From positions 1-22,700 of the IMG/VR virus record IMGVR_UViG_3300030102_004839: a stretch of 22,700 nucleotides of DNA; one strand, written 5' to 3'. Below, piece by piece: positions 6,771-14,283 of this stretch. Under the pieces are notes generated by a model. That model did no database searches and had not been told where the DNA came from. It was given only the letters and a program-made list of their open reading frames with translations. This stretch comes from a virus. A program made the translations under genes and the position numbers. Numbering within the stretch: position 1 is the first letter of the stretch; each line of letters opens with the position of its first letter.

Positions 6771-7309
6771 GATACTATGCTATACCTTTTACCTTTTTCA
6801 ATTGGTTTAATACTGTGTGGATACATAAAATTACTAGGAAAAAAAATTACAGATCCTTTAGTAAGTTTAAATGATTTTACTTCTTTATAGTGTTGGTCTA
6901 CAAATATTAAATCTCCTCCAACATATTCATCATTAAGATTTAAGATAACACTTAATAATCTAGGACTATAAGTAGTATCATCTAAATGTGCATTGTATTT
7001 GCCTCCTGCGCTATATTTTAATAAATCTATTTGATCTACTTTATCACTACTCATCAAAGGAAATTTACCTTTATAAAAAACAAGCAATCTTTCAATTTCA
7101 TTTTTAATAAAATTCCAATAAAATATATTAGTAGGAGTATCTGGATTTAAAGAATAACCATTTACATTTCTAATATTTTTATCAATATTATTTTTACCAA
7201 TATATAAATTAGACTTAGCTTTTTTATCAATAAATACAGTTAACTTATTTATAAAATCAGGATTTAAAATCTTAGGTATGTGAACAATAGCTTCTAAATA
7301 ATCTTTCAT
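6758..7309 (-). CDS. 2-oxoglutarate/Fe(II) dioxygenase, prolyl-4-hydroxylase-like
   Basis: This is a 183-residue protein with the most canonical oxygenase motifs of the cassette. They are LLKYSAGGKYNAHLDD, then LLSVILNLNDEYVGGDLIF, then KGSVIFFPSNFMYPHSIKPI and KGKRYSIVSWL. The iron triad is H108, D110 and H165, and R175 should bind 2-oxoglutarate. This is the textbook HxD...H...R pattern of P4Hc-type hydroxylases. It is Lys/Asn/Ile-rich, reflecting very AT-rich DNA. The start overlaps the previous gene's end by four bases. The substrate is not shown; related phage proteins are usually left as oxygenases of unknown target. Confidence 0.9.
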   Translation of the reverse strand: MKDYLEAIVHIPKILNPDFINKLTVFIDKKAKSNLYIGKNNIDKNIRNVNGYSLNPDTPTNIFYWNFIKNEIERLLVFYKGKFPLMSSDKVDQIDLLKYSAGGKYNAHLDDTTYSPRLLSVILNLNDEYVGGDLIFVDQHYKEVKSFKLTKGSVIFFPSNFMYPHSIKPIEKGKRYSIVSWLR

Positions 7310-7797
7310 ATTTTTTTATGATCGTAAAATATATTAAGTGTATGTCTAGGAGAGCTTTCTCCTAAAGCCTGTAGATCTGTATGAACATTGTTTTTTCCAT
7401 CAAAAAATAAAGCCCTGTTTTCTACAAAACCTACATAAGTATTTAAATTATTATTTTTATCATAAAAACCTGTGCCATTATAAACTAACTCTTGACCTTT
7501 TAAATAAAGGATAAAATTATAATCTGGACCATCAGTATGGCTCATTACTTTTTTATTATTGTGCCTAAGATGATATGAAGCGTGTTTTAAATGCAAATCT
7601 TTTTTTCTAAAAAATGCTTGTTTTATTTTAGCAAACATCCATTCATTATCTTTATCTTTTTCAAAAGTGTGCCTAAATCCGTATATACCATTTTCATTTG
7701 TCATAATTTTTAAATCTAGTTTTGATATATTACTTTGAATAATATTAAATTCTTTTTCTGAAAAAAAGTTATCTATTACTTGTAAATTAAGACTCAT
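7306..7797 (-). CDS. 2-oxoglutarate/Fe(II) dioxygenase-like protein (tandem paralogue B)
   Basis: This is a 163-residue protein whose opening (LQVIDNFFSEKEFNIIQ) is the usual first helix of small phage dioxygenases. H87 and D89 (MSHTDGPDYNFILYLKG), H139 (NNVHTDL) and R151 (PRHTLNIFY) give the complete ligand set. The stretch YNGTGFYDKNNNLNTYVGF then ENRALFF aligns clearly with the gene immediately upstream, so the two are tandem paralogues. There is an 11-base overlap with that gene. No substrate can be assigned. Confidence 0.82.
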   Translation of the reverse strand: MSLNLQVIDNFFSEKEFNIIQSNISKLDLKIMTNENGIYGFRHTFEKDKDNEWMFAKIKQAFFRKKDLHLKHASYHLRHNNKKVMSHTDGPDYNFILYLKGQELVYNGTGFYDKNNNLNTYVGFVENRALFFDGKNNVHTDLQALGESSPRHTLNIFYDHKKI

Positions 7798-8290
7798 AAT
7801 CCTCTAAAAATAAAGTTGCTGTATATCTTCTCATTCCTAGCTGAGTGCTTTGATGAGGGCTATGCATTTTATTAGAAGGAAACATTAAAGCTCTATTTTC
7901 TCTAAATCCTATATGCATATCTAAATTATTGTCTGTATAAAACACAGTGCCATTAGTCACCGCAGTCATACCTTTTATCATAATTAAAATGTTTGCAAGA
8001 TAACCTTTATCAACATGTGGTTTAAAAGAATCTAAGTTTCTCATGTCTACACCACTATGATCAGATACTTTTTTAATCTTAATATTAAATTTTTTTTCAG
8101 ATTGTTTAACAAAAGTATTTAATAAATTTGTATCATTACGTAAATCAAAACGATCTCCATAATAATTTTTTTTGGTTTTTTCTGTGGTGTTGTCAAAATA
8201 CCTAGGAGTAAATATTAAGCTAGTGCTTACATGATGTTGAATTTTTTCGAACATATCCTGCTCAAAAAAATCGTCTATTATCCTAATCAT
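7787..8290 (-). CDS. 2-oxoglutarate/Fe(II) dioxygenase-like protein (tandem paralogue A), first gene of the minus-strand operon
   Basis: This is a 167-residue protein starting MIRIIDDFFEQDMFEKIQ. Ligands are H92 and D94 (KPHVDKGYLANILIMIKG), H143 (KMHSPHQ) and R155 (MRRYTATLF), spaced like those in its tandem paralogue. NGTVFYTDNNLDMHIGF and ENRALMFPSNK mirror the neighbour's sequence. The start has a good ribosome-binding site on the minus strand (AGAGGG just upstream) and a promoter about 30-65 bases away, so this is the operon's first gene. The target of hydroxylation is unknown. Confidence 0.82.
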   Translation of the reverse strand: MIRIIDDFFEQDMFEKIQHHVSTSLIFTPRYFDNTTEKTKKNYYGDRFDLRNDTNLLNTFVKQSEKKFNIKIKKVSDHSGVDMRNLDSFKPHVDKGYLANILIMIKGMTAVTNGTVFYTDNNLDMHIGFRENRALMFPSNKMHSPHQSTQLGMRRYTATLFLEDYES

Positions 8291-8317
8291 TTTCCCTCTT
8301 TCATTCCTTTAGAAACT

Positions 8318-8357
8318 ATTATATAACCCATTATATGCTGCAAAAATTAAAATTCAA
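8318..8357 (-). promoter_or_regulatory. Sigma-70-type promoter for the dioxygenase operon
   Basis: Read on the minus strand, TTGAAT (8352-8357) lies 16 bases before a perfect TATAAT (8330-8335). A second perfect TATAAT follows at 8318-8323. Transcription would begin some tens of bases before the start codon at 8290. The -35 element lies inside the first codons of the divergent structural gene, so the two units share this 44-base gap. Confidence 0.6.
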
Positions 8358-10299
8358 GCCAGGATTTAATAAACAGGACACAGAATCAGGAGCTGAAGGT
8401 CAATGGACAGACGGCGATTTTGTAAGATTTAGATATGGATTACCTGAAAAAATAGGTGGCTGGCTACAATTAACCTCTGCAAATAAAACATTACCTGGAG
8501 CTGCAAGAGCACAGGTAGCTTTTTCTAGTTTTGCAGGTGAAAAATATACAGCTCTTGGAACTTCTCAAGGTTTGTTTTTATATTATGGTAATGATTTTTT
8601 TGACATTACACCCTTAGATACAGCTATCACAGGTGGAACATTAACTACTACTAATGGGTCTAGAACCGTGACTATTAACAAAGGTTCTCATGGTTTATCC
8701 GTAGGAAGATATGTGACTTTATCATCAGTCACTGTGACAGGGGCATCTGATTTTACAGCAGCAGAATTAGAACAAGCCTATGAAATTTTAACTGTACCTG
8801 ACATAGATAAATTTACTGTTCAAGCCTCACGTGCTGAAGGTGGATCAGGGATGACAGCAGCAGGAGCTGTGACTGTTAATCCATACGTTTTAGTAGGACC
8901 TACAAATCAAACTTCTGGTTATGGATGGGGTACTTCTACTTGGGGTGACTCAACGTGGAACACAGCCAGAGCTACAAGTGATGTGACTCTAGATCCAGGA
9001 AACTGGAGCTTAGATAATTTTGGTCAAGTATTAGTAGCTACTATATTTAATGGTAAAACTTTTACATGGGATGCAGGGGCTTCAAGTGCAAGAACTAAAA
9101 GAGCATCACAATCAACAACTAATTTTCAAACAACAAACAATCCATCAGCTACACGATTTACTTTAGTATCTGATCGAGATAGACACTTATTTCATTTTGG
9201 AACAGAAACAACTATTGGTTCGGCTTCTACACAAGACCCAATGTTTGTAAGATTTTCTAATCAAGAAGACTTAAATGTTTACGCACCTACAGCTACTAAT
9301 ACTGCTGGAACATTTAGATTAGATACAGGTAATGAAATAAGAGCAGCTATCCAAGGTAAAGATTATGTTTTTGTTATCACCGATAATGCAGCTTATGTGA
9401 TACAATTTGTAGGACCACCATTTACTTTTAGTGTCAGACAAGTAGGGACAAACTGTGGATGTATAGGTCAGCATGCAGCTGCTTATGTTAATGGTATTGT
9501 ATTTTGGATGGGTTCACAAGGTGGATTCTTTTCATTTGATGGTACAGTTAAATCATTGCCTTGTTTAGTTGAAGATTTTGTATTTACTACAGATGGAGAT
9601 AATCTTGGATTAAATTTTAATTCAAGAGATATTATCTTTGCAGGGTCTAATAATTTATATACAGAGGTAAATTGGTTTTATCCTAAAGATGGATCAGAAC
9701 AAATTGATAGATGTGTGACGTACAATTATGCTGAAAATGTATGGACAACATCTTCATTAGACAGAACGACATATCAAGATCAAGGTGTATTTGATAATCC
9801 ATACGCTACTGATTATGAAAAAACCAGCACGCCAACATTTCCTGCAATACTAGGAATTACTAATAAGTATGGTGCATCTATTTATTATGAACACGAAGAA
9901 GGTGTTGATCAAGTTAATAGCACTTCAACAACAGCTATACCTGCATTTATAAGATCTGGAGATTGGGATATAACATCTAGACGAAGTCCGTTAGGACAGA
10001 TGACTGGTGTCGCAGATTATAGGGGAGATGGAGAATTTTTTATGGCGGTAAGAAGATTTATACCTGATTTTAAATACCAAACAGGTAATGCTAAAGTCAC
10101 ATTATTTGTTAGTTCTTACCCTGATGATATTGCAGTTAGTTCACCTCTTGGTCCCTTTACAGTCACATCAACTACTGATAAAGTAGATACTAGAGCAAGA
10201 GGAAGATTAGTTTCAATTAAAATAGAAAATGACTCTACAGGTGAAAGTTGGAGATATGGAACATTAAGACTAGATGCTCAACCAGATGGTAGAAGATAA
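8335..10299 (+). CDS. Large tail protein, probable nozzle / tail-tube hub
   Basis: This is a 654-residue protein beginning MLQKLKFKPGFNKQDTESG then EGQWTDGDFVRFRYGLPEKI, an opening I associate with marine podovirus tail proteins that follow the adaptor. It is nearly all beta with propeller-like repeats (YTALGTSQGLFLYY, YVFVITDNAAYVIQFVGPPF, GIVFWMGSQGGFFSFDG). This fits the nozzle class represented by T7 gp12, P22 gp10 and the SU10 nozzle. Residues about 103-182 are an inserted beta domain (GSRTVTINKGSHGLSVGRYV). No Shine-Dalgarno sequence precedes the start, and a TATAAC at 8322-8327 lies seven bases before the ATG, so a leaderless or near-leaderless transcript is possible. The next gene overlaps the stop as TAATG. 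Confidence 0.65.
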   Translation: MLQKLKFKPGFNKQDTESGAEGQWTDGDFVRFRYGLPEKIGGWLQLTSANKTLPGAARAQVAFSSFAGEKYTALGTSQGLFLYYGNDFFDITPLDTAITGGTLTTTNGSRTVTINKGSHGLSVGRYVTLSSVTVTGASDFTAAELEQAYEILTVPDIDKFTVQASRAEGGSGMTAAGAVTVNPYVLVGPTNQTSGYGWGTSTWGDSTWNTARATSDVTLDPGNWSLDNFGQVLVATIFNGKTFTWDAGASSARTKRASQSTTNFQTTNNPSATRFTLVSDRDRHLFHFGTETTIGSASTQDPMFVRFSNQEDLNVYAPTATNTAGTFRLDTGNEIRAAIQGKDYVFVITDNAAYVIQFVGPPFTFSVRQVGTNCGCIGQHAAAYVNGIVFWMGSQGGFFSFDGTVKSLPCLVEDFVFTTDGDNLGLNFNSRDIIFAGSNNLYTEVNWFYPKDGSEQIDRCVTYNYAENVWTTSSLDRTTYQDQGVFDNPYATDYEKTSTPTFPAILGITNKYGASIYYEHEEGVDQVNSTSTTAIPAFIRSGDWDITSRRSPLGQMTGVADYRGDGEFFMAVRRFIPDFKYQTGNAKVTLFVSSYPDDIAVSSPLGPFTVTSTTDKVDTRARGRLVSIKIENDSTGESWRYGTLRLDAQPDGRR

Positions 10300-10463
10300 T
10301 GGCTAAAGTGACTAATTATATACCCGAACCTAAACAAGAATATGATGTAGAAAATCAAAGACAGATATTAGAATCTTTGACTACATTACAAAATCAACTT
10401 AATTTTTCGTTTCAACAAGATTTAAAAAACGAACAAGATGCATTTAATTATTTTTTATCATGA
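10299..10463 (+). CDS. Short 54-residue protein, virion module
   Basis: A 55-codon frame runs from ATG 10299 to TGA 10463. It is linked at both ends: TAATG with the nozzle-like gene and ATGA with the next gene. That double coupling is strong evidence it is real despite its size. The product starts MAKVTNYIPEPKQEYDVEN and is mostly a predicted amphipathic, Gln/Asn-rich helix (RQILESLTTLQNQLNFSFQQ) ending in AFNYFLS. Short helical proteins of this sort follow nozzle genes in related phages as I recall them. Its function is unknown; a coiled-coil tail or assembly factor is possible. Confidence 0.72.
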   Translation: MAKVTNYIPEPKQEYDVENQRQILESLTTLQNQLNFSFQQDLKNEQDAFNYFLS

Positions 10464-10810
10464 GTATATTTTATAAAAATCAAGGTTTTAAACAATCTGA
10501 TACAAGCAAAGCCACAGTGTTAACTTGTCCAACTGATGGAACAATTATAGTTAAAAGTATATATTGTGCAAACAACGATGCGTCATCAGCTATTTTAGTA
10601 AATATGAATTTAGTTGACTCATCTGATTCTAGTGCTGAATATGAATTTTTTAGAGACGACTTAGCTGCTAAGTCACAAGTAAATGCCACACCACAAGGCT
10701 TGAATTTAGAAGCAGGTGATGCTATAACTGTGCAAGCAGCAACAGGCAGTAATAAAATACAAGGTGCCATAAGTTATGCTTTAATAAATAGAGAGAATGA
10801 AAATGGATAA
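10460..10810 (+). CDS. Small beta-rich structural protein
   Basis: This is a 116-residue protein starting MSIFYKNQGFKQSDTSKATV with a four-base overlap with the 54-residue gene. It is largely beta strands: GTIIVKSIYCANNDASSAIL, VNMNLVDSSDSSAEYEFF, LNLEAGDAITVQAATGSNK. It resembles the small single-domain beta proteins used by phages as tail decorations or fibre attachments, and I place it there on that shape and its position. One internal Cys; no enzyme motif. The next gene starts just before its stop. Confidence 0.58.
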   Translation: MSIFYKNQGFKQSDTSKATVLTCPTDGTIIVKSIYCANNDASSAILVNMNLVDSSDSSAEYEFFRDDLAAKSQVNATPQGLNLEAGDAITVQAATGSNKIQGAISYALINRENENG

Positions 10811-10991
10811 TAATATAGTAAATATAGATTGTACAACTATAACAACATATAGAAATACAAAAACAGGTGAAATATATAAAGAAAAGAAAGAAGGACCAGA
10901 CATCGCTGTGGACGTGACAATCGAAGTCACTAACAAAGGATTAGCAGTCTTTCAGAAAGTTATGAATGAAGATAAGAAACCAAAATCCTAA
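10803..10991 (+). CDS. Small conserved hypothetical protein
   Basis: This is a 62-residue protein. ATG 10803 is preferred over the in-frame ATG 10797 because GAGAG at 10791-10795 is then seven bases upstream. It reads as an opening beta hairpin with NIDCTTITTYRNTKTGEIYK and then a charged part (KEKKEGPDIAVDVTIEVTNK). It is acidic and basic in patches, with no membrane segment. It overlaps the glycosyltransferase gene by 26 bases, so it is in the same message. I do not recognise a function. Confidence 0.55.
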   Translation: MDNNIVNIDCTTITTYRNTKTGEIYKEKKEGPDIAVDVTIEVTNKGLAVFQKVMNEDKKPKS

Positions 10992-11913
10992 AGGCGGAAC
11001 AGAATTACAATTTGCATATTTAGAAAAATATGTTGATAAAAATTTATTAGATCAAGTACAGATCTGTACTTCGGTCCCAGAAAAAATACCGTTGCATCCA
11101 ACTAAACCTAATATACTTTGGCAAAAAAATTCTTACGATCAGCCTAATTTAGCTCCATGGTTTACTAACCCTGCTAACCATAATAAATATGATTGGTATG
11201 TTTTTAACTCACATTGGAACTATGAAAAATTTAGATACAATTTTAATATACCTACAAATAGATGTGTTGTTATTAAAAATGGTATAGATGAAATAAAAAA
11301 AGCTAAACCATATAAAAAAGGTGAACCTATAAAAATAATACATCAAAATACACCGTGGCGTGGATTGTCTGTATTATTGGGTGCAATGCAGTTAGTAAAA
11401 AATCCTTTGATAACTTTAGATGTGTATTCTTCAACTGAAGTTTATGGCAAACAATTTTATGATCAGAATGATCATGAATATAGAGAACTATATGAACAGG
11501 CAGAAAAACTACCTAACGTAAATTATATTGGTTATAAATCAAATGAATACATAAAAGATAACTTAGAAAATTATCATATGTATGCATACCCTAGTATTTT
11601 TGAGGAGACATCTTGTATATCATTGTTGGAGTGTATGGCTGCTGGATTATATTGCATTGTCACAGACTTTGGAGCTTTGTACGAAACAGGTGCAGAGTTT
11701 CCTATGTATGTGCCTTTCGATACTAATCACAGAGCCCTTGCACAAAAGTTTGGTTTTGGTATTGAACAAGCTTCGCATACATTAGATCAAAAACAAATTT
11801 GTGATCATTTACAATCTCAATCAAACTATACGCAAATTTATTATAATTGGAATAAAATATCTATGCAGTGGACAACTTTTTTAAAAGGAGTAATTGATGC
11901 AAAATCCCAATAA
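10966..11913 (+). CDS. Glycosyltransferase, GT-B fold (GT4-like)
   Basis: This is a 315-residue protein opening MKIRNQNPKGGTELQFAYLE; the PKGGTE loop is the usual nucleotide-sugar-side start of GT-B enzymes. Residues about 107-150 hold CVVIKNGIDEIKKAKPYKK and IIHQNTPWRGLSVLLGAMQ, typical of the second Rossmann domain. The EX7E-type motif is E214...E222 in YPSIFEETSCISLLECMAAG, followed by GLYCIVTDFGALYETG. It should transfer a sugar from a nucleotide donor in the cytoplasm; donor and acceptor are unknown. It starts inside the preceding small gene and is followed by a second glycosyltransferase whose start lies within its end, so the two are likely one functional pair. Confidence 0.85.
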   Translation: MKIRNQNPKGGTELQFAYLEKYVDKNLLDQVQICTSVPEKIPLHPTKPNILWQKNSYDQPNLAPWFTNPANHNKYDWYVFNSHWNYEKFRYNFNIPTNRCVVIKNGIDEIKKAKPYKKGEPIKIIHQNTPWRGLSVLLGAMQLVKNPLITLDVYSSTEVYGKQFYDQNDHEYRELYEQAEKLPNVNYIGYKSNEYIKDNLENYHMYAYPSIFEETSCISLLECMAAGLYCIVTDFGALYETGAEFPMYVPFDTNHRALAQKFGFGIEQASHTLDQKQICDHLQSQSNYTQIYYNWNKISMQWTTFLKGVIDAKSQ

Positions 11914-12781
11914 ACCTATTTGGTTTAATGAAGATACATATCAAACTATTAAACAGTCTAACACTGGCGCAGAGGTAATAGATATGTCTGACCCTAAACC
12001 AGAGTCTAGATCTCCACATAAGATAATGGTTTGCACACCAGTACACAGTGATGTGTCTATGCACTACTGTCAAGCTGTATTAAAGTTTCAACAAGATTGT
12101 ATGCTCAGAAAAATATTAGTTAGTTTTACTTTAATGAAATCTTCTTTAGTGACCCAAGGTAGAAACTTATGTGTGGCTGAAATGTTAAATCATGAAGATG
12201 GATACACACATTTATTATTTATAGACTCTGATATTGACTTTGATTTTAAAACTATTGAGACAATGTTAAAAGCAGATAAAGATGTTATTGCATGTCCTTA
12301 TCCTATGAAGTCTTTAGATTGGGATAAAATATTTCAACAAAAAGATAAAGCTCAAACACCTGATCAATTAAAGAAACCAGGTTATACTTTTCCAATAAAA
12401 ATAGAAGATCACAATGCTATACACTCTAAAAATGGTATTGTAGAGGCAACTCATATACCTACTGGATGTATGCTTATAAAAAGAAAAGTATTAGAAGATA
12501 TGATGAAACATTATCCTGAACTAGAGATATTTCAACCTACTAATATTAATGGTAAAGAAGTTAAAAAACCAAACTTTTTTAATTTATTTGACACGATACA
12601 TGACCCAAGCACCAAGCGTTATTTTGGTGAAGATTTTGGTTTTTGTCAAAGATGGGGTGATATGGGCGGTAAAGTCTATCTTTATATAATGGATTATATA
12701 ACTCATGTGGGCGAACATCAGTTTTGTGGGCGCTTCTTTGACAATCTTAAAGTAGTTGACGATAGTAAAAAAATCAAATAA
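11897..12781 (+). CDS. Glycosyltransferase, GT-A fold with DxD motif
   Basis: This is a 294-residue protein. ATG 11897 is preferred over the upstream TTG 11894 because AAGGAG (11885-11890) then sits six bases away. A 40-residue polar leader precedes the Rossmann core (KIMVCTPVHSDVSMHYCQAV). The metal-binding DxD is D110-S-D112 in HLLFIDSDIDF. HIPTGCMLIKR and GEDFGFCQRWGDMGG (residues about 244-258), followed by YLYIMDYITHVGEHQF, complete the GT-A pattern found in many phage glycosyltransferases. It overlaps the GT-B gene and ends 56 bases before the next one. Targets might be virion proteins, DNA bases or host surface sugars; the sequence does not decide. Confidence 0.83.
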   Translation: MQNPNKPIWFNEDTYQTIKQSNTGAEVIDMSDPKPESRSPHKIMVCTPVHSDVSMHYCQAVLKFQQDCMLRKILVSFTLMKSSLVTQGRNLCVAEMLNHEDGYTHLLFIDSDIDFDFKTIETMLKADKDVIACPYPMKSLDWDKIFQQKDKAQTPDQLKKPGYTFPIKIEDHNAIHSKNGIVEATHIPTGCMLIKRKVLEDMMKHYPELEIFQPTNINGKEVKKPNFFNLFDTIHDPSTKRYFGEDFGFCQRWGDMGGKVYLYIMDYITHVGEHQFCGRFFDNLKVVDDSKKIK

Positions 12782-12837
12782 AGTGTGATATTTCAGGATA
12801 AGTACGCCTGCCTTTTAAACTAAATTTAGACAAAATT

Positions 12838-14283
12838 ATGGCAATAACAAACACTACACAAGCAAAAGAATTCTCAGCAGGAGCACCTAGAATTACATTA
12901 AGAGGTGACTTAAAGCCTAGTAAAAAAATTATACAAGACAGAAGCCAAAACATAAAAATGAATCAAATGATGGCTTCTGATGACACTAACGAAAGAGCAT
13001 TGGAACAAATATTTGAACAACTTTTAGAAGAAGGTTTTTCTATTGAAGAAGCAGCTATAAAAGCTAGAGAAATATTTAATCAAAGAGCCATGGCTGATGG
13101 TGGCAGAGTAAACCTTAGATTTGGAACTGAAGGATATCAAGGTGGTGCTACAAATCAAGGGGGTGCTGGTAGAGGAACGGCAGTTGATGACAGAGGAACA
13201 CCAGATCAAAATATGGTACAACAGTTAGCAGTTGCAGGTATGACACCTAAACAAATAAATAAAAGTATGGGATTTACACCTAAAGGGATAAATTTAGGAC
13301 CTGCAGTTGATTTTTTAGGTAAAGGTATTTTATACAATAAAGCTGCTCCAATGATGAATATGTTGCCAGCAGCAATGACAGTAAAAGGAATTTATGATTT
13401 ATTTAAAGGTTCTGCTACAACGGATGAAAAACTTGAAGAACAATTAGAAGATAATCAAAATACTAATTTAGCAAACGGTGGTAGAGTAAATTTTGGTTTA
13501 GGAAGTATTTTTAAAGGCGCTAAGAAAGCTGTTAAAAAAGTGACAAACGTTGTTAAAGATAATCCTTTACTAGCCGCAGCTGCTTTAAACTTTGCACCTA
13601 TGTTAGCGGGTAGAGCACCTTTTTTCGGTATAGGTGGTTTAGAAGGAAGTGTTAAAACATTTGGTCTTCCAAGTTTTCTTAGTGATATCAGCATGCCTAG
13701 CATTCTTGATAGTGATGCAGCAAAAGCAACGGCAACCGGTGTAATAGGTGGTGGAATTGTAGGACTACTTGCTGAAAAAGAACAATTACCTGATGAAAGT
13801 GATGCAGATTTTGCAAATAGAAGAGCAAAAGTTATTGAACAATTAAAAGTGCAGTTTTCTAGATTATATCCAAAACAAGAAAATGAATCTCCAGACGATT
13901 ACAATACAAGAATAACAGCTATGGTAGAGGCAGCTGATGATTCTACAATACCAGTTGGAGAAATGGCAGAAGGTGGTAGATCTGGTTATGCTATGGGTAC
14001 TCCTGATACAGCCAGTAAAAATGCTATGCAAGCATCAAATGTTGAAGGTTTACCAATAAGACAAAATAAAGCTGGTATTAAAGAATTAGATCTTAGAAAT
14101 ACAGGTGGATTTATCCCACCAGTTGGTATAAAAGAAAAGGCAGATGATATCCCAGCGATGTTATCAAACAACGAATTCGTATTTACCGCTGATGCAGTAA
14201 GAGCTGCAGGTGGTGGTAGTGTAAACAAAGGAGCTCAAAGGATGTATGATCTTATGAAGGGCTTAGAGAGTAAGGTAGTATAA
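12838..14283 (+). CDS. Putative internal virion / DNA-ejection protein with GGR motifs
   Basis: This is a 481-residue protein with a helical N-terminus (FEQLLEEGFSIEEAAIKARE), glycine-rich middle and three short look-alike motifs: MADGGRVNLRFG (about 84-95), LANGGRVNFGLG (about 211-222) and MAEGGRSGYAMG (about 378-389). Hydrophobic Ala-rich segments (DNPLLAAAALNFAPMLAG, ATATGVIGGGIVGLLAE) could touch membrane. The C-terminus has KADDIPAMLSNNEFVFTADAV then RAAGGGSVNKGAQRMYDLM, a conserved ending in marine phage proteins next to ejection genes. Its position just before two further ejection-type genes supports this role. There is no convincing ribosome-binding site before ATG 12838. Confidence 0.55.
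   Translation: MAITNTTQAKEFSAGAPRITLRGDLKPSKKIIQDRSQNIKMNQMMASDDTNERALEQIFEQLLEEGFSIEEAAIKAREIFNQRAMADGGRVNLRFGTEGYQGGATNQGGAGRGTAVDDRGTPDQNMVQQLAVAGMTPKQINKSMGFTPKGINLGPAVDFLGKGILYNKAAPMMNMLPAAMTVKGIYDLFKGSATTDEKLEEQLEDNQNTNLANGGRVNFGLGSIFKGAKKAVKKVTNVVKDNPLLAAAALNFAPMLAGRAPFFGIGGLEGSVKTFGLPSFLSDISMPSILDSDAAKATATGVIGGGIVGLLAEKEQLPDESDADFANRRAKVIEQLKVQFSRLYPKQENESPDDYNTRITAMVEAADDSTIPVGEMAEGGRSGYAMGTPDTASKNAMQASNVEGLPIRQNKAGIKELDLRNTGGFIPPVGIKEKADDIPAMLSNNEFVFTADAVRAAGGGSVNKGAQRMYDLMKGLESKVV

Noticed and set aside
5629-8290. TET/JBP-type DNA base hydroxylases
   Set aside because: The motifs (HxD/E...H...R/K with P4Hc-like context) fit protein or small-molecule hydroxylases; nothing specific to TET/JBP was seen.
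12782-12837. The 56-base gap before the ejection module: CAGG...CCTG with TTTT, and the palindrome CTAAATTTAG (12820-12829)
   Set aside because: The stem is four pairs and no promoter boxes with sensible spacing were found. It may be regulatory, since the next gene lacks a ribosome-binding site, but the sequence alone does not support a call.
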